Source: Nectonema munidae
Taxonomy: Eukaryota; Nematomorpha; Nectonematoida; Nectonematidae
Assembly (NCBI GenBank): GCA_030549495.1
Contig: JAUIRK010000903.1
Span: 1,116,001-1,180,000 of the forward strand
Length of the DNA: 64,000 bases
Direction: 5' to 3'
Position numbers and translations under genes: made by a program. Of the stretch, positions 1-11,000 are shown piece by piece. A model generated the notes under the pieces. It saw nothing but the letters and a program-made list of their open reading frames with translations. It had not been told where the DNA came from and searched no databases. Every line of letters begins with the position of its first letter. Position 1 is the stretch's first letter.

Positions 1-479
1 ATAAAAAATATATTTTATAGAAATATATTAAAAATTTATCGTTTTTATTAAATAAGTTAATTTGAAAGCTTTTACCTTAAATTGTATGTTTCGGAACAAT
101 GTATTCAAAATAATAAATCTATATCAAATATAATGACGTTTTTTTAATAATAAATCTATAGCAAATATATACTTCATAATTTAAAATTTATAATGTTACC
201 TTATTAATTTAATCTTTTGTAAGATTAACGGGTTCAGATTTAAATTTTAAACTAACGAAATTTAGCGAAATATTTTCAAAAATACATAGAATTGATTGTT
301 CTTAATTTTAAAAAAAAAATAATTAAAAAAACAGTTATATGTGTTTTATGAAAAAAATATTGAAAAAAAGCAGAAAAAAGTTATTAATTAACAATTAAAG
401 GAAAAGAAACTTAATATATTCATTCTAATGATAATATATAAAGTAAAATTCCCGAGCTGGGCATAATTTAGGCACACCC
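1..479. other. AT-rich sequence, nothing recognised
   Basis: Extremely AT-rich with short A and T runs. No reading frame, tRNA-like box or repeat arm was recognised. It leads directly into the satellite array that follows. Confidence 0.6.
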
Positions 480-1745
480 GTATAAAAACATATATTTCAT
501 CTAAAATTTGAGAGAATATTTTAGGATATAGTTTTCAGACATAAACTGCTAATTTGATTTACACTAGCAGTAAAATCTCTAAATGCAAAAATCTATTTGC
601 TATAAAAACAAATTTTAGAACTAAACGCAAATTTAATTGATACTTATATGTATTTTCAAATTCAAACTGCAAAAATTGAGTCCATAAATGAAACTAGCAT
701 GGTTGATTTGTTATAAAAACATATATTTAATTGTAAAATTTGAATGAATGTTTTTGTAGACAATTTTTAGAAGTAAACCGCAAATTTGATTAACACTTAT
801 AGGTATTTTCACATCCTAAATGTAAAAAATGAGTTCAGAAATGAAAACAGCATGATTGATTTGGTATAAAAACATATTTCAAGAGAATATTTTTGGAGAC
901 AATTTTCAGAAGTAAACCGCAAATTTGATTTATACTTATAGGTATTTTCAAATCCTAAATGTAAAAAATGAGTTCAAAAATGAAAACAGCATGATCGATT
1001 TGGTATAAAAACAAATATTTCATGTAAAATTGAGAGAATATTTTTGGAGATAGCTTTTAGAAGTAAACCGCAAATTTTGACTGATATTTTAAAACCTCTA
1101 AATGTGAAAAATGAGTTCAGAAACGAAACAAGCATGATTGATTTGGTATAAAAACATATATTTCATTGTAAAATTTGAATGAATGTTTTTGTAGACAATT
1201 TTTAGAAGTAAACCGCAAATTTGATTAACACTTATAGGTATTTTCACATCCTAAATGTAAAAAATGAGTTCAGAAATGAAAACAGCATGATTGATTTGGT
1301 ATAAAAACATATTTCAAGAGAATATTTTTGGAGACAATTTTCAGAAGTAAACCGCAAATTTGATTTATACTTATAGGTATTTTCAAATCCTAAATGTAAA
1401 AAATGAGTTCAAAAATGAAAACAGCATGATCGATTTGGTATAAAAACAAATATTTCATGTAAAATTGAGAGAATATTTTTGGAGATAGCTTTTAGAAGTA
1501 AACCGCAAATTTTGACTGATATTTTAAAACCTCTAAATGTGAAAAATGAGTTCAGAAACGAAACAAGCATGATTGATTTGGTATAAAAACATATATTTCA
1601 TTGTAAAATTTGAATGAATGTTTTTGGAGACAATTTTTAGAAGTAAACCGCAAATTTGAATGGTATTTTCGCATCATAAATGTAAAAAGTAAGTCCAGAA
1701 ATGAAATCAGCATGGCCGATATTGTATAACACATATATTTTATGT
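480..1745. repeat. Satellite array with 435-bp three-monomer higher-order unit
   Basis: About eight or nine related monomers of roughly 140-150 bp. The landmark AAGTAAACCGCAAAT falls at about 771, 910, 1061, 1206, 1345, 1496 and 1641, giving spacings of 139, 151, 145, 139, 151 and 145. A three-monomer block of 435 bp is therefore repeated: 741-1175 is nearly identical to 1176-1610, with a third block starting at 1611. Monomers before about 740 and after about 1680 are more diverged, as expected at array edges. A frame at 1552-1734 on the minus strand lies inside the array and is not a gene. Confidence 0.9.
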
Positions 1746-2905
1746 AAAATTTAAAGGAAGATTTTATTAGATATATTTCTGATCAATCAAAATTTTGATT
1801 GACATTTTCTAAAAAGTAGCCATGATTATTGAAAAAAATAAATATATAAAGTGTTATGCGTTCAAAACTGTATATATTTATAAATTTTTAAGTTAGTATA
1901 TAATATAGATCCTAAGTTATAATGTCAAAATTTTAATTTTTGATTGGCAGTTTTGGACACGAAGGGATCATTCAACTACAATGAAAATGGTATCAAAAGA
2001 TGCAGCTTGTGATTCTAGAAAAGTCACGAAATTTGAAGGGGAATAGGGTTAAAACACTTAGCTCATTTAATTTAAAAGCTAACTTATCGCTAATATTCTT
2101 TCAAAAGCAAAAATTTTTTAGTTATGATTTATTTAAATATTTGATAAATGTGATAGATACGCATTTAAAATACTACATTACTCATTGGCCTATTCCCTCA
2201 GTGGGGATCGCACATAGTACACTTTCTCAAAAAGAAGTATCGATCTTTTATATTTGTTTGCTTTTCTGTATATTTGAAAAAGTTATTTTTGTAAATAAAT
2301 ATATATTAGAAATTATAACTCATTTAAGACCAAGCAAAAAAGACGACTTTAGTAATTCCTAAAAAATTATTATTACCCTCCCTAAAATGTTTAAAGCCCA
2401 CTTAAATTTTTTTTGAATTTGACATTGATAGTACTCTTTTAGCTAAACTATATTTATATCATCTAAATATCACTTTTGTATAAAACTAAGAAAAATTTTA
2501 TCTATTGGAAACTGCGGGAGCTATGTGGTGATGATTTAGCAGATGTGAATATTTTTTAAGAAATTTTTTCATGTTATAATTTTATAAGAGTTGGTTAACA
2601 ACTGATTCTATTACCAATTGCATTTTAGAAGCTTATTCTTCATTTCTTTGCCTTCCACATCTACAAGTCACATAGGGCTAGGTTTTTTCATACATAAAAG
2701 CATAAGTTTTGAAATTATATCTTTAGATTTTACTTTTAAAAATTAGGTTGTCTTTACTATCAAAATTTTTGTGATCATAGAAATGTTTTCATTTAATATG
2801 TCTATAGAGATACAATTACAAATCAAAGAACTATAACAGGTTCTTGGAAGTAGTTTCTTAATTTTTATTAAGATTCTGAAACAAGAAAAATTATTACAGT
2901 CGATG
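1746..2905. other. Intergenic, nothing firmly recognised
   Basis: AT-rich sequence. An open frame at 2000-2362 (plus) has no recognisable domain, no homology I can name and composition like its surroundings, so it is treated as chance. Confidence 0.5.
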
Positions 2906-3082
2906 TGTGTAGTTCGAAAGGTGTTAGTTGAGTTAAAGCGTAAATCAATACATTAAATAAATGAAGTAACCAGAGGGTGAAAGTTGATGTGTATGCAAGT
3001 ACCAGTGAGAAGATCCAGTCACTTCATTTTTTTAATGTATTCATTTACGCCTCACCTCAACTAACACGTTTCGAACTATACA
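2906..3082. repeat. Long imperfect hairpin (fold-back MITE)
   Basis: The arm at 2906-2970 is the reverse complement of 3018-3082 at roughly 85% over 65 bp, with a 47-bp spacer. The outer ends carry TGTAGTTCGAAAGGTG on one side and its imperfect complement on the other. No coding capacity is seen. This structure is typical of a fold-back or MITE element. No convincing target duplication was found. Confidence 0.7.
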
Positions 3083-3585
3083 CTATGATCTTAATAATTA
3101 ATAAGATTAAAATCTTAATTAATAAGTAAACGAAGTAGCAATTCTGTTTCACCAAGAGAGGAAGTGACAAAATTGAGTGTAATCTAGAAAACTTATAACG
3201 TGGGATTGTGAAAGGCTCGAGAGTTATTTATCCAAAAAACAAGTTTAAAATGTGCAGAGCTGAAGAAAGAACAAACTTTACACCCCATTTTCCGCGTCGA
3301 AATCACTAATATCAAACATCCAAAAATACACGCAGTAAATTAGTTAGTTATTTGCTTGTTAGTTTTTGTTTTTCATACATGTGAGCAAACATGTAAGAAA
3401 AAATGATAATATGAAGTTTTAAATCAAAATTATAAAAATATATATGATAAATGATCTAATCCTTAGATTGGGAAAATTATAAAAAAAACTAAACAAGGTA
3501 CCCAGTGAGGGGCATGGTTAAAACGTCTGAAAACAAATTTTTCAAAAAAATAAATATTTGATTGATGATAATAATTGAAGACGTT

Positions 3586-3648
3586 TTTATACTCTAATTG
3601 CAAAAACTGAGTCCAGAAATAAAATAAGGATTGTTGATTTAGTAAAAT
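3586..3648 (+). repeat. Isolated degenerate satellite monomer fragment
   Basis: The stretch from GCAAAAACTGAGTCCAG to TTGTTGATTTAG matches the satellite monomer segment near 670-715 in the same orientation with about 80% identity. It lies about 1.8 kb beyond the array. Confidence 0.5.
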
Positions 3649-4130
3649 AAATAAAGCTACAATTATTCAATAATTACAATTTATAGTTTATACAATCAAA
3701 TATGAACTATGAATGAGATTATCTTATAAATTATACTATTTTTAAGAATTAATTCGCAAATACCAGCAATACTAATATTTAATACTCCCGCCCCTTACGA
3801 AGTAAGTTTTAAAACAAATCGCCCGTACTCGCAATATATGTGCAGGCCCGGCAAATAGAGGCGAGTGGCCCGCAGCGCGTAGGCATCTACTAAAGACTTG
3901 ATAATACCATTATAATCTATTTTCATATAAAATTTATTTTTACATAACAATAGCAGATGCGGTTTTGAATAAAATGCTTTCATACCTTCTTTTTGCCAAT
4001 AAAATAGAATAGTTAAAAAATATATCAAAGATAAAAATAAGAATTTTTGCAAGTGAACTTTCCAGGAAACAAAATGTTAACAACAGGTCTCAACTTAACC
4101 TTTTCTTCTTATTTCCTCATGACAGCGCTT

Positions 4131-4180
4131 TTTCAATTTTTTCTTGTTCTTGCATCGATAATTCTGTTAACTTTTTGCCG
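4131..4180 (+). repeat. Fragment shared with 5' flank of hAT relic
   Basis: About 48 bp, including TTCAATTTTTTCTTGT and ATTCTGTTAACTTTTTGCC, recurs at 5390-5440 with about 90% identity in direct orientation. The second copy sits just before the coding remains of a hAT transposase, so this is probably a detached 5' piece of the same family. Confidence 0.5.
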
Positions 4181-5389
4181 ATGCGCTCGTGAATATCGAG
4201 GTATTTTGCCACACACCTATCGATGCAAACGGATTCCCCTTTCGTCAAGTCCGCTTCTTTGTATTTGGGTGCTATGCACTTTTTGTTGCAGGAATTGATT
4301 AGTCTTAAAAAACCGAAAATTTGGTTAAAATTAAAATTTCTCTAATTGTCTCAATGTAAAAGTTTGACAAAATGATAGATTCCTCTTTTTGAGCAAGTAA
4401 AAGTCACAATGATAAAGTAAAGTTTTTTATATCAATTAACCAAGACACCAAAACACAAATAAATCTACTCAAACTCATATAACATTATTTTGACTTATAA
4501 AAATAAAAAAATGGCCGAGAAAATGATTAGCGGAATATAAGTTCAATATTTTCAGAACCTTTTTTATGATACCAAAGTTCAGCTATTCAAATTAATCACA
4601 GATTTTTGGTAAAAATTTGGTTCCATCAATACACCAAACATTTTGCAAAAATGAAAATTTGTTTGTTTTTAATGAGAAAAATAGTTTTCAATCGTTACAA
4701 TTTTATATTAATGAATATTGTCAGACCCGCGTTAAAAAATTTTTTTCAACAAAGGTCACTTAATCTTTATCAGTACGTTTGTTGCATTTTATAACATTTG
4801 AAAACTTTAATTTTTTCAATAGCTATTTACTAGCTATTCAGTTTAAAAGCAAAAATACTCTATATGTTTAATATTTGAGCAGAGATATTTTTTATAATGT
4901 TCGATTGTTAAATTTTGTAAGTAACACTGTACATAATTAATTAAATCATTTTTTTAAAGAAAATTTGTTGATTATTATTAGGGCGAATAAAGTCAATTTG
5001 AAAAAAAAATGATTTAAAATCTTCAAATCTTTTTATTTAGCAAGTTTGTTCATATATATATCAATTAAAAAAAAATTTGGTCAATAAAGTCAATTTTTTT
5101 CCCATAAAGTTAATATTTATGAAAAAAAAGTTCAAAACTATTTTGCTTTTTATATTGTAAGTTTAAAACAAAATGGAATTTTTAAAAGTTTTTAACTTTA
5201 TTTATTTTGATTAAATTCTTTCAAAGAGTATTTTTTTATTTTTTAATAACTTAATCACTAAAGATCAAAATATTTTGACTATTTAAATATCTTTTAACGG
5301 GAAAAACAAAAAAACATTGTAGTTTTATCATTTTTAGATTTAAAGCTTTGAATTTACTCATACGTTTTAAACAACAGCTCCCAATTATA

Positions 5390-6795
5390 ATTTCAATTTT
5401 TTCTTGTACTTGCATGGAAATTCTGTTAACTTTTTGCCATCAATCACGTCAAAGCATGCCGAAAGTTGCAAAAAGTAAAACAACAAAATTAGGATACTCG
5501 TCAACAAGTATGCTCATGAATTTACAATTTCTAAATCTAAAGATTTATCTTGCAAAATTTACAACGTGATTGTCAATCATGAAAAAACCTTTTTTTATTT
5601 AAAACCACAGAAAGTCGAAAAAGTACCAGCTTGGTTTACCAAGTTCATCAAGCACAAGTATAATTCAAAACTACTTAGAACCAGCTGATAAGAAATTTTC
5701 TCGAAATTTGATAAGATGCCTTTTAGAAGCAAACATTCCTTTAGATAAGCTTTTACATCCTTCAATCAAAATGTTTTCCTCAGAATTAGGATACTCAATT
5801 CCCTCGATTTCCACTAGTAGAAATCTTGTTTCAGATTTTTCCTCAGACTTGATTGATCAAATAAAAAATTAATTGGAAAAAAGTTTTTTTAATGCTCGAT
5901 GAAAGCACTCTTCGCGATGCGAGCATTGTGAATGTTCTGATTGGCTCAATAGATATTCCAAAAAAACATGGCTTGTCAAGTGTATACGATTTGAAGAGAA
6001 TCGAAGAATTGTTTGTGTTGTTGATGATGTTTTAAGGGAGTTTAACGTTAAAAAAGAGAACTTTTTGTTGTTTTTAACCGATGCTGCTAAATATAATTTA
6101 GCCGCTGGCCGAAAATTGAAAATTGTGCATTCTAATTTGTTTCATATTACATGCTTCGCACATTTAATTCACAATTGTGCAATGGAAGTTAAATCTTTCT
6201 ATAAAGAAGTAGATGAGCTCATTGATAACATAAAATTTGCAACAATTAAAAATAAAAAGCTGCCTTTAGAAAGATTGGTTTCCCTCCAACACCAATTATA
6301 ACAAAATGGGCGAGTTGGCTAGAAGCGGCTTCCTATTACTCTGATAAATTACCAGAAGTCAAAATAATTGTTAATTCTTTCAAAAGCTAAGATGGTGTCC
6401 TGGTTTAAAATGCCAAAAAAAAGTGTTAACAATTCGTCACTTTATGAACAACTCATAAAAATTAAGCAAAATTATTCAAAAAATTGAATATTCGTCTTTT
6501 AGTATCAAGGATGCAAAGCAAATTTTTGATTCCATTCACTTTACTGAGATGAGTGTAAAATCAAAATTTATTTAAAAAAAAGGCTTGGAAATAGTGACTT
6601 TTTAAAAGTTTTGGAAATGAAAAATGAAAACATTTCATCCAGTATACTTACCTACTGCTTCAGAACTATCAAGCAACATATGCCGTCGAATGATTTTTTT
6701 CAATGCTTAAAAAGCTTCTGGCTAAAGACAGAAATTTTTCTCCACATAACATTATTAACTATTTCATGTTTTATTATAATAGTTCGAAATAATTA
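5390..6795 (+). pseudogene. Decayed hAT-superfamily transposon (CGGBP1-like hAT transposase relic)
   Basis: Several open pieces in shifting plus-strand frames together follow the order of a hAT transposase of the kind related to CGGBP1. At about 5510-5600 a piece resembles the N-terminal zinc-finger segment. At 6065-6260 the text LFLTDAAKYNLAAG and ITCFAHLIHNCA matches the catalytic-region pattern TDAA..ML.AG...L and VTCLAH. At 6275-6395, in another frame, PPTPIITKWASWLEAA matches the conserved P.TRW.TWL.AA block. At 6690-6795 KKLLAKDRNFSPHNI matches the C-terminal hAT dimerisation region (FS..K.LL...R..F...N). Frameshifts and an in-frame stop before the last block make it non-functional. Terminal inverted repeats were not found, so the ends are approximate. 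Confidence 0.75.
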
Positions 6796-8465
6796 AAAAA
6801 AACTTTATTATATACCTATATATATCTTTGAAGACTAGACAAAAAAAGTTATAAAAGAAAGGTCATTTTTTTTCTTCAAAAATTCAATATTTTAAAAGTT
6901 TTTAGGTCAATTTTGGTCTGCCCTAAATTCATCAGACTTCTCTACTATTAGCCTTTTAACGGTATCGTTTGACAGGAAGATTGAATCTTAGCACATTCAA
7001 ATTCTTTGCAGCAAGGTAATATAAACTGTTCTCCTATGCTGTGGTATTTTCTAAAACTTTTCAAACCATGCTTAATATTTTGAAAAACATTCATTGTTAT
7101 CAAACCTGGATTTGTGTATTCGTTCAGCTTGACGTTTAAAATAGTCAAAAGTTATACAGAACTCTAGTGTTCCACTTCAAATGCAAGCTTCAAATGACGG
7201 CCTTTAGAAAAGTGGATGTTCACTTCAGAACACAAAAGGCTTATGTTCCCCTTCCCCACCAAACAGTAAAACCAAATCGTTATATTTCATTTTTTAAATC
7301 GCTAAGAAAAATGCACATTTACATCTAGACATGAAAAGCAATAAAAAAGTAAAAATAGTTTACCCAATTCAAGGACTAAATTATTCATTCCTTTAAATGT
7401 GACTTATTGGCAAAGATCGCAAATGACCTACTATGGATGCAATATGTTGGGCAAAAAGATGCACTGAGTCACCCCTCCCCAACCTAAAAAATAATTAGTA
7501 ATCTATCATTTTTATGGAAAAAATCTTTAAACTTAAATAAAATAGTTAATAAAAAATTTTGTTAAATTTTCAATATAAATTGTAAAAATATTCTGTTAAA
7601 CTATATAAAAATATAATGAGAAACAGAGTAAAATTTTCTATTTTTGTTAATTCTGCATAATTTTATACTTTAGATACTTCGGTCTTGAAAATTTTTTCTT
7701 TTGCCACTTAATAAAACATCTGCAAACATCAAAGATGAAAGTAAATTAAATCTTTTAAAGTTCGGTATATTTGGACTGCCAGATAGTGGCGTCTAGCGCA
7801 GTTATAGAGCTGGTGGTCTTTTACAGGGTGTTTTTAATGTGAATATGTTCGGAAATGAAAGAAAGTAGCGCTCCTATAAAAGTGGGGTTTAGAACAGGTT
7901 TAACTATATTTAGTTAGTAAGATAAATTTTTTGAAAATCCACATAGTTTGCGCAGAAAATAATACAAGATGTGGAAAAAACTCTGTAAAATTTAAGCATT
8001 TAGATCACAAGAGCTAAAATACTTTCACTGTCCTAAATGAGAAGAGCGGTAACTAATGGGCTAATAACTATCTTACACCTTACAATAAGATTTTTAAAAT
8101 AATGGCAACCAAACTTTTACTATTATATACAATATTAGAGGAGGCTTATAACCTTTAAAATGACAAACAACTTTTATGAATAAATTTTTTTTAATTTTGA
8201 TAAAAAATAAAATGACAATCAATAATTAGAATAATGTAAAGCAAGAAATTTTCGCGAAGCTAATTTACAGGGTTTCAAGTTATTTACATGAAATTTTTTA
8301 TAACATTTAAAATCTTCCATATATAAAATTACATTTCATTGTAATTTCGATATCAAGTGATCAATAATCAATTTTTTTTGGTACTTTTCTGTTTTGGCCC
8401 CGCCCTAATTTTTTCTATTCCATAAATGAATAATTAATCGTCTGGTTAATAACAAAACAATCTTA
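6796..8465. other. Intergenic, nothing firmly recognised
   Basis: No gene is supported; the minus-strand frame 6948-7148 has no domain. At about 7787-7815 the sequence TAGCGCAGTTATAGAGC resembles a tRNA/SINE A box, but no B box follows at the expected distance, so it is at best a SINE remnant. Slightly C-rich patches near 7240 and 7480 have no identifiable cause. Confidence 0.45.
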
Positions 8466-9225
8466 TAAATGAACAATTTAAAATCACTCATTCGTAAACT
8501 TGAAAATGAAGAGAAATGCATAATTTATCTACAAGAGGTTGAAATCGTGATGTTGAAGCGAAAATGGGCAAATGGACACTTGCTGCTTGATGGATATCTT
8601 ATGAGCATATAATTCTCTTCAATTATTCATGGGCGTATGAACTGACTTCAATAAAATATTACGAGAGAGAACTTGGAATGAATAAAAACACAACGGTTGA
8701 CTGGAACAATTACATGAAAGAGGTATGTCTTTGGAAGCTTCTTAACACTCTGTTGTCATTGGTGGTTCAGGTATGCATGTGGAGATAGATGAAACATTGT
8801 TTGCCAAGAGGAAAAATTATGTTGGTCGAATTCTTCCAGAACAGTGGGTGTTTGGAGGTATTTGTATTGAAACCAAGGAAGTTTTCATGTTGGCTGTTAA
8901 AGATCGCACAGAAACATAGAAAGTATTCTAATTTCGCTGATCAATAAATACATACGTCGCGGAACGACAAATTTTCTGATAAATGGCGTGCATATCGTAC
9001 AATTAAGGCTCAACGTTTTCAAGTATCGATATACAAACATGACAGTAAATCACAGTAAAAAATTTTGTGAATCCTATCGGTGGAGTACATACCCAGCATA
9101 TTGAACGACTTTCTCGTTATGCAAAGGTCAGAAACAAGAGGCAATGAGGAACTGATCGAGTAATGCTAAATGGATATTTAGCAGTTTCTTTGGAGTCACT
9201 CATGGCTAAACATCAAAATTTTTAA
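8466..9225 (+). pseudogene. Merlin (ISXO2-type) DNA transposon relic
   Basis: The plus strand encodes remains of an IS1016/ISXO2-family DDE transposase, the eukaryotic Merlin superfamily. In order: TTVDWNNYMKE near 8690, then HVEIDETLFAKRKNY and RILPEQWVFGGI at about 8775-8865, which hold the first catalytic Asp, then SDKWRAYRTIK at about 8970-9010 (second Asp region, different frame), and NPIGGVHTQHIERL at about 9070-9115 (final Glu region). Reading frames shift and stops interrupt it, so it is inactive. The family protein is about 250-300 aa, so most of its length is represented. Terminal repeats were not identified. Confidence 0.8.
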
Positions 9226-9644
9226 AATTTTACTAGCGAAATTAAACTCTTTTTTTATTTTTGAACCATAATTTGCAAAATTTTGTTCTCGTGAAATTAA
9301 AGGAATTTACATAAGCTCTTTTTTAATAAAATTTAGGTAACGTATGATAGAAAAAAATTATCATAAAATTGTTTATATAACTATTCAATATCTATGAATA
9401 AGCCAAAAAGTTTAATTTCAAAGATGAAATTATTTTTGGTAGCGATCATGTTACGATAAGAGAAAAGGTAAAAATAATAATAGCTAATGCCAATCTCAAA
9501 TTATCATCGACTGGAACGAAAAAATGTAATTAAAGTAGCCAATGTTAATAAATACCAGAAATTTCATTAATATTAATTGAATCCAATACTAGCCACATTT
9601 TTGAAAATACTTGTAATATATTACTGATCAATATCTACACTAGC
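9226..9644. other. AT-rich sequence, nothing recognised
   Basis: Follows the Merlin remains. It may hold that element's 3' end, but no terminal repeat could be matched. Confidence 0.4.
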
Positions 9645-9868
9645 TAGGGGCAGATGCAGAACCTTTTTAGCTAGATAGACAGTTGATATTTTATAGTATA
9701 TAAAGTTTATACTCTTTTCATGATTTTAATTTATTATTGTATATTAAATATTTAAGAAATATCAAATATTTTATACTGCCAATAATTTATCTTTCTAATT
9801 TATCTAGCTAAACTTTCGAAAGAGTTAGGGGTAGGTGAGGGATAGAGTCGCCCTCTGTATCCGCCCAT
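9645..9868. mobile_element. Possible short hAT-type MITE
   Basis: The left end reads TAGGGGCAGATGCAG and the right end, reverse-complemented, reads CATGGGCGGATACAGAG. Inside, TTTTAGCTAGATAGAC has a complementary partner near 9800. The GGCGGAT-type end recurs in the better-defined MITE at 44453. There is no coding capacity and no clear 8-bp duplication. Confidence 0.4.
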
Positions 9869-10379
9869 GATATTGTATAAAATAAGTTTTTTCTGGATAT
9901 TAGGAAATTATAATAACGTTATTATCCTTCAATCGTACACTAGATATATTCATTATTTTAAGTACTAACCTGTTATACATATCTGATACCATTTCAATTT
10001 CAAGTTGCGCTAAAAATTCTTTATTATTGGTTGCAGCCATTTAAAATTTTGTATTAAAAGATAATAATTTAAAAAAGAAAAAACAGAACAAAAAGAAAAA
10101 AATCAGCAAGAAAGAAAAGAGCGTAGTTAAAGCTTTCCTATATGCGAAGAAATAGTAAAAGAAGAAAATCAAAGGGAGCACAAAGTATCCGTCAAGATAT
10201 AAATATACTAATAAACAAAAGTGAAGGCGAGAGAGCATAAGAGAAAAAAGCTGAAATAATAGATATATGTGCAGGTTATAAGTAAAAAGTGTATATAGGA
10301 GGGTGGTTTGAATATTCATGTAAAAAATTTAAAAATACAACTAGAAAAAAATATCAAAAGGAAAAAGTAAGAGTTTAGT
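9869..10379. other. Purine-rich tract and intergenic DNA
   Basis: About 10060-10460 is strongly A/G-biased on the plus strand (many GAAAAA runs). This produces a hydrophobic open frame on the minus strand (10041-10319) made mostly of Phe, Leu and Tyr, an effect of composition and not a gene. Confidence 0.5.
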
Positions 10380-11000
10380 CCATGCAATAGGCACACAGTT
10401 CAAAGAATGCGTAAATGTGTAAAAGAAAAGCAAACGATAAAATAATAGATTTAAGTTTTTCATAATATTAACAACCAATCTTCTAAGAGGACTCTTAAGA
10501 CCAAAGTTATAAAAGTGTACAAAATGTGAATTTTTGTCAAAGTTGTTATAAATGCAAAAATTATAGTTAAAAATTTATAAAAAGGTTGAAGAGTTCATAA
10601 ATATTTGTAGTAGCAAACACAGTAACAAAATATTCTAATGTTATGGAGTGAAAGGTCGTAGACTAAATAGGCCTGCGAAAAAACTTTAAACATTCTTTTT
10701 TGTAAAGAGGAAACTTTAGATAAAATTGTGTGTTTGGAAGCTGACCAGACCCAATTTCAATATATTAAGTGGGGATAAATGTAAGGATTTGCTTTCAATG
10801 ATATAAATCCTAACCTAAAGGAAAGAAGATAAATTCTCAATAGACGTATCATTAATCAAATTACATAAGTCTGGATGAGACCTGTTAGAAAAATCATGTA
10901 TTTACACTTGTAGAGGTTAACTTTGAGATTTTTATTAACAGACCGGAAGTATATCTCCAATAGGTATTGATTTATTAGTGAAAAAGAAGGGATAAAAAAT
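10380..11000 (-). pseudogene. LINE reverse-transcriptase C-terminal relic (CR1/L2/jockey type)
   Basis: On the minus strand, broken frames follow the end of a non-LTR retrotransposon ORF2. Near 10930 the text NLKVNLYKCKYMIF matches the N.L..N..K...M.F motif before the thumb. At about 10660-10790 NPYIYPHLIY, WVWSASKH and SSLQKRMFKV match the conserved IYPHL.YC..VWG.A......L...QKR block found after the RT domain in CR1/L2/jockey elements. Many stops interrupt the frames, so this is an old 5'-truncated copy. Minus-strand sequence at 11700-12230 has coiled-coil-like pieces that could be unrelated or ORF1-like. Confidence 0.7.

Larger units (their letters stand above)
3083..5389. other. Intergenic AT-rich region with scattered fragments
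   Basis: No gene is supported. A GC-richer patch at about 3785-3890 contains CAGGCCCGGCAAATAG at 3842, which resembles a hAT-type terminus. Open frames at 3795-4052 (minus), 4047-4298 (plus) and 4606-4794 (plus) have no recognisable domain. Two repeat fragments inside the region are listed separately. Confidence 0.45.

Noticed and set aside
2000-2362. 120-codon plus-strand frame as a gene
   Set aside because: No domain, host-like AT composition, no splice or start support; expected by chance at this length.
10041-10319. Hydrophobic 92-codon minus-strand frame as a membrane protein gene
   Set aside because: It is the complement of a purine-rich tract; composition alone gives Phe/Leu/Tyr, and there is no start context or homology.
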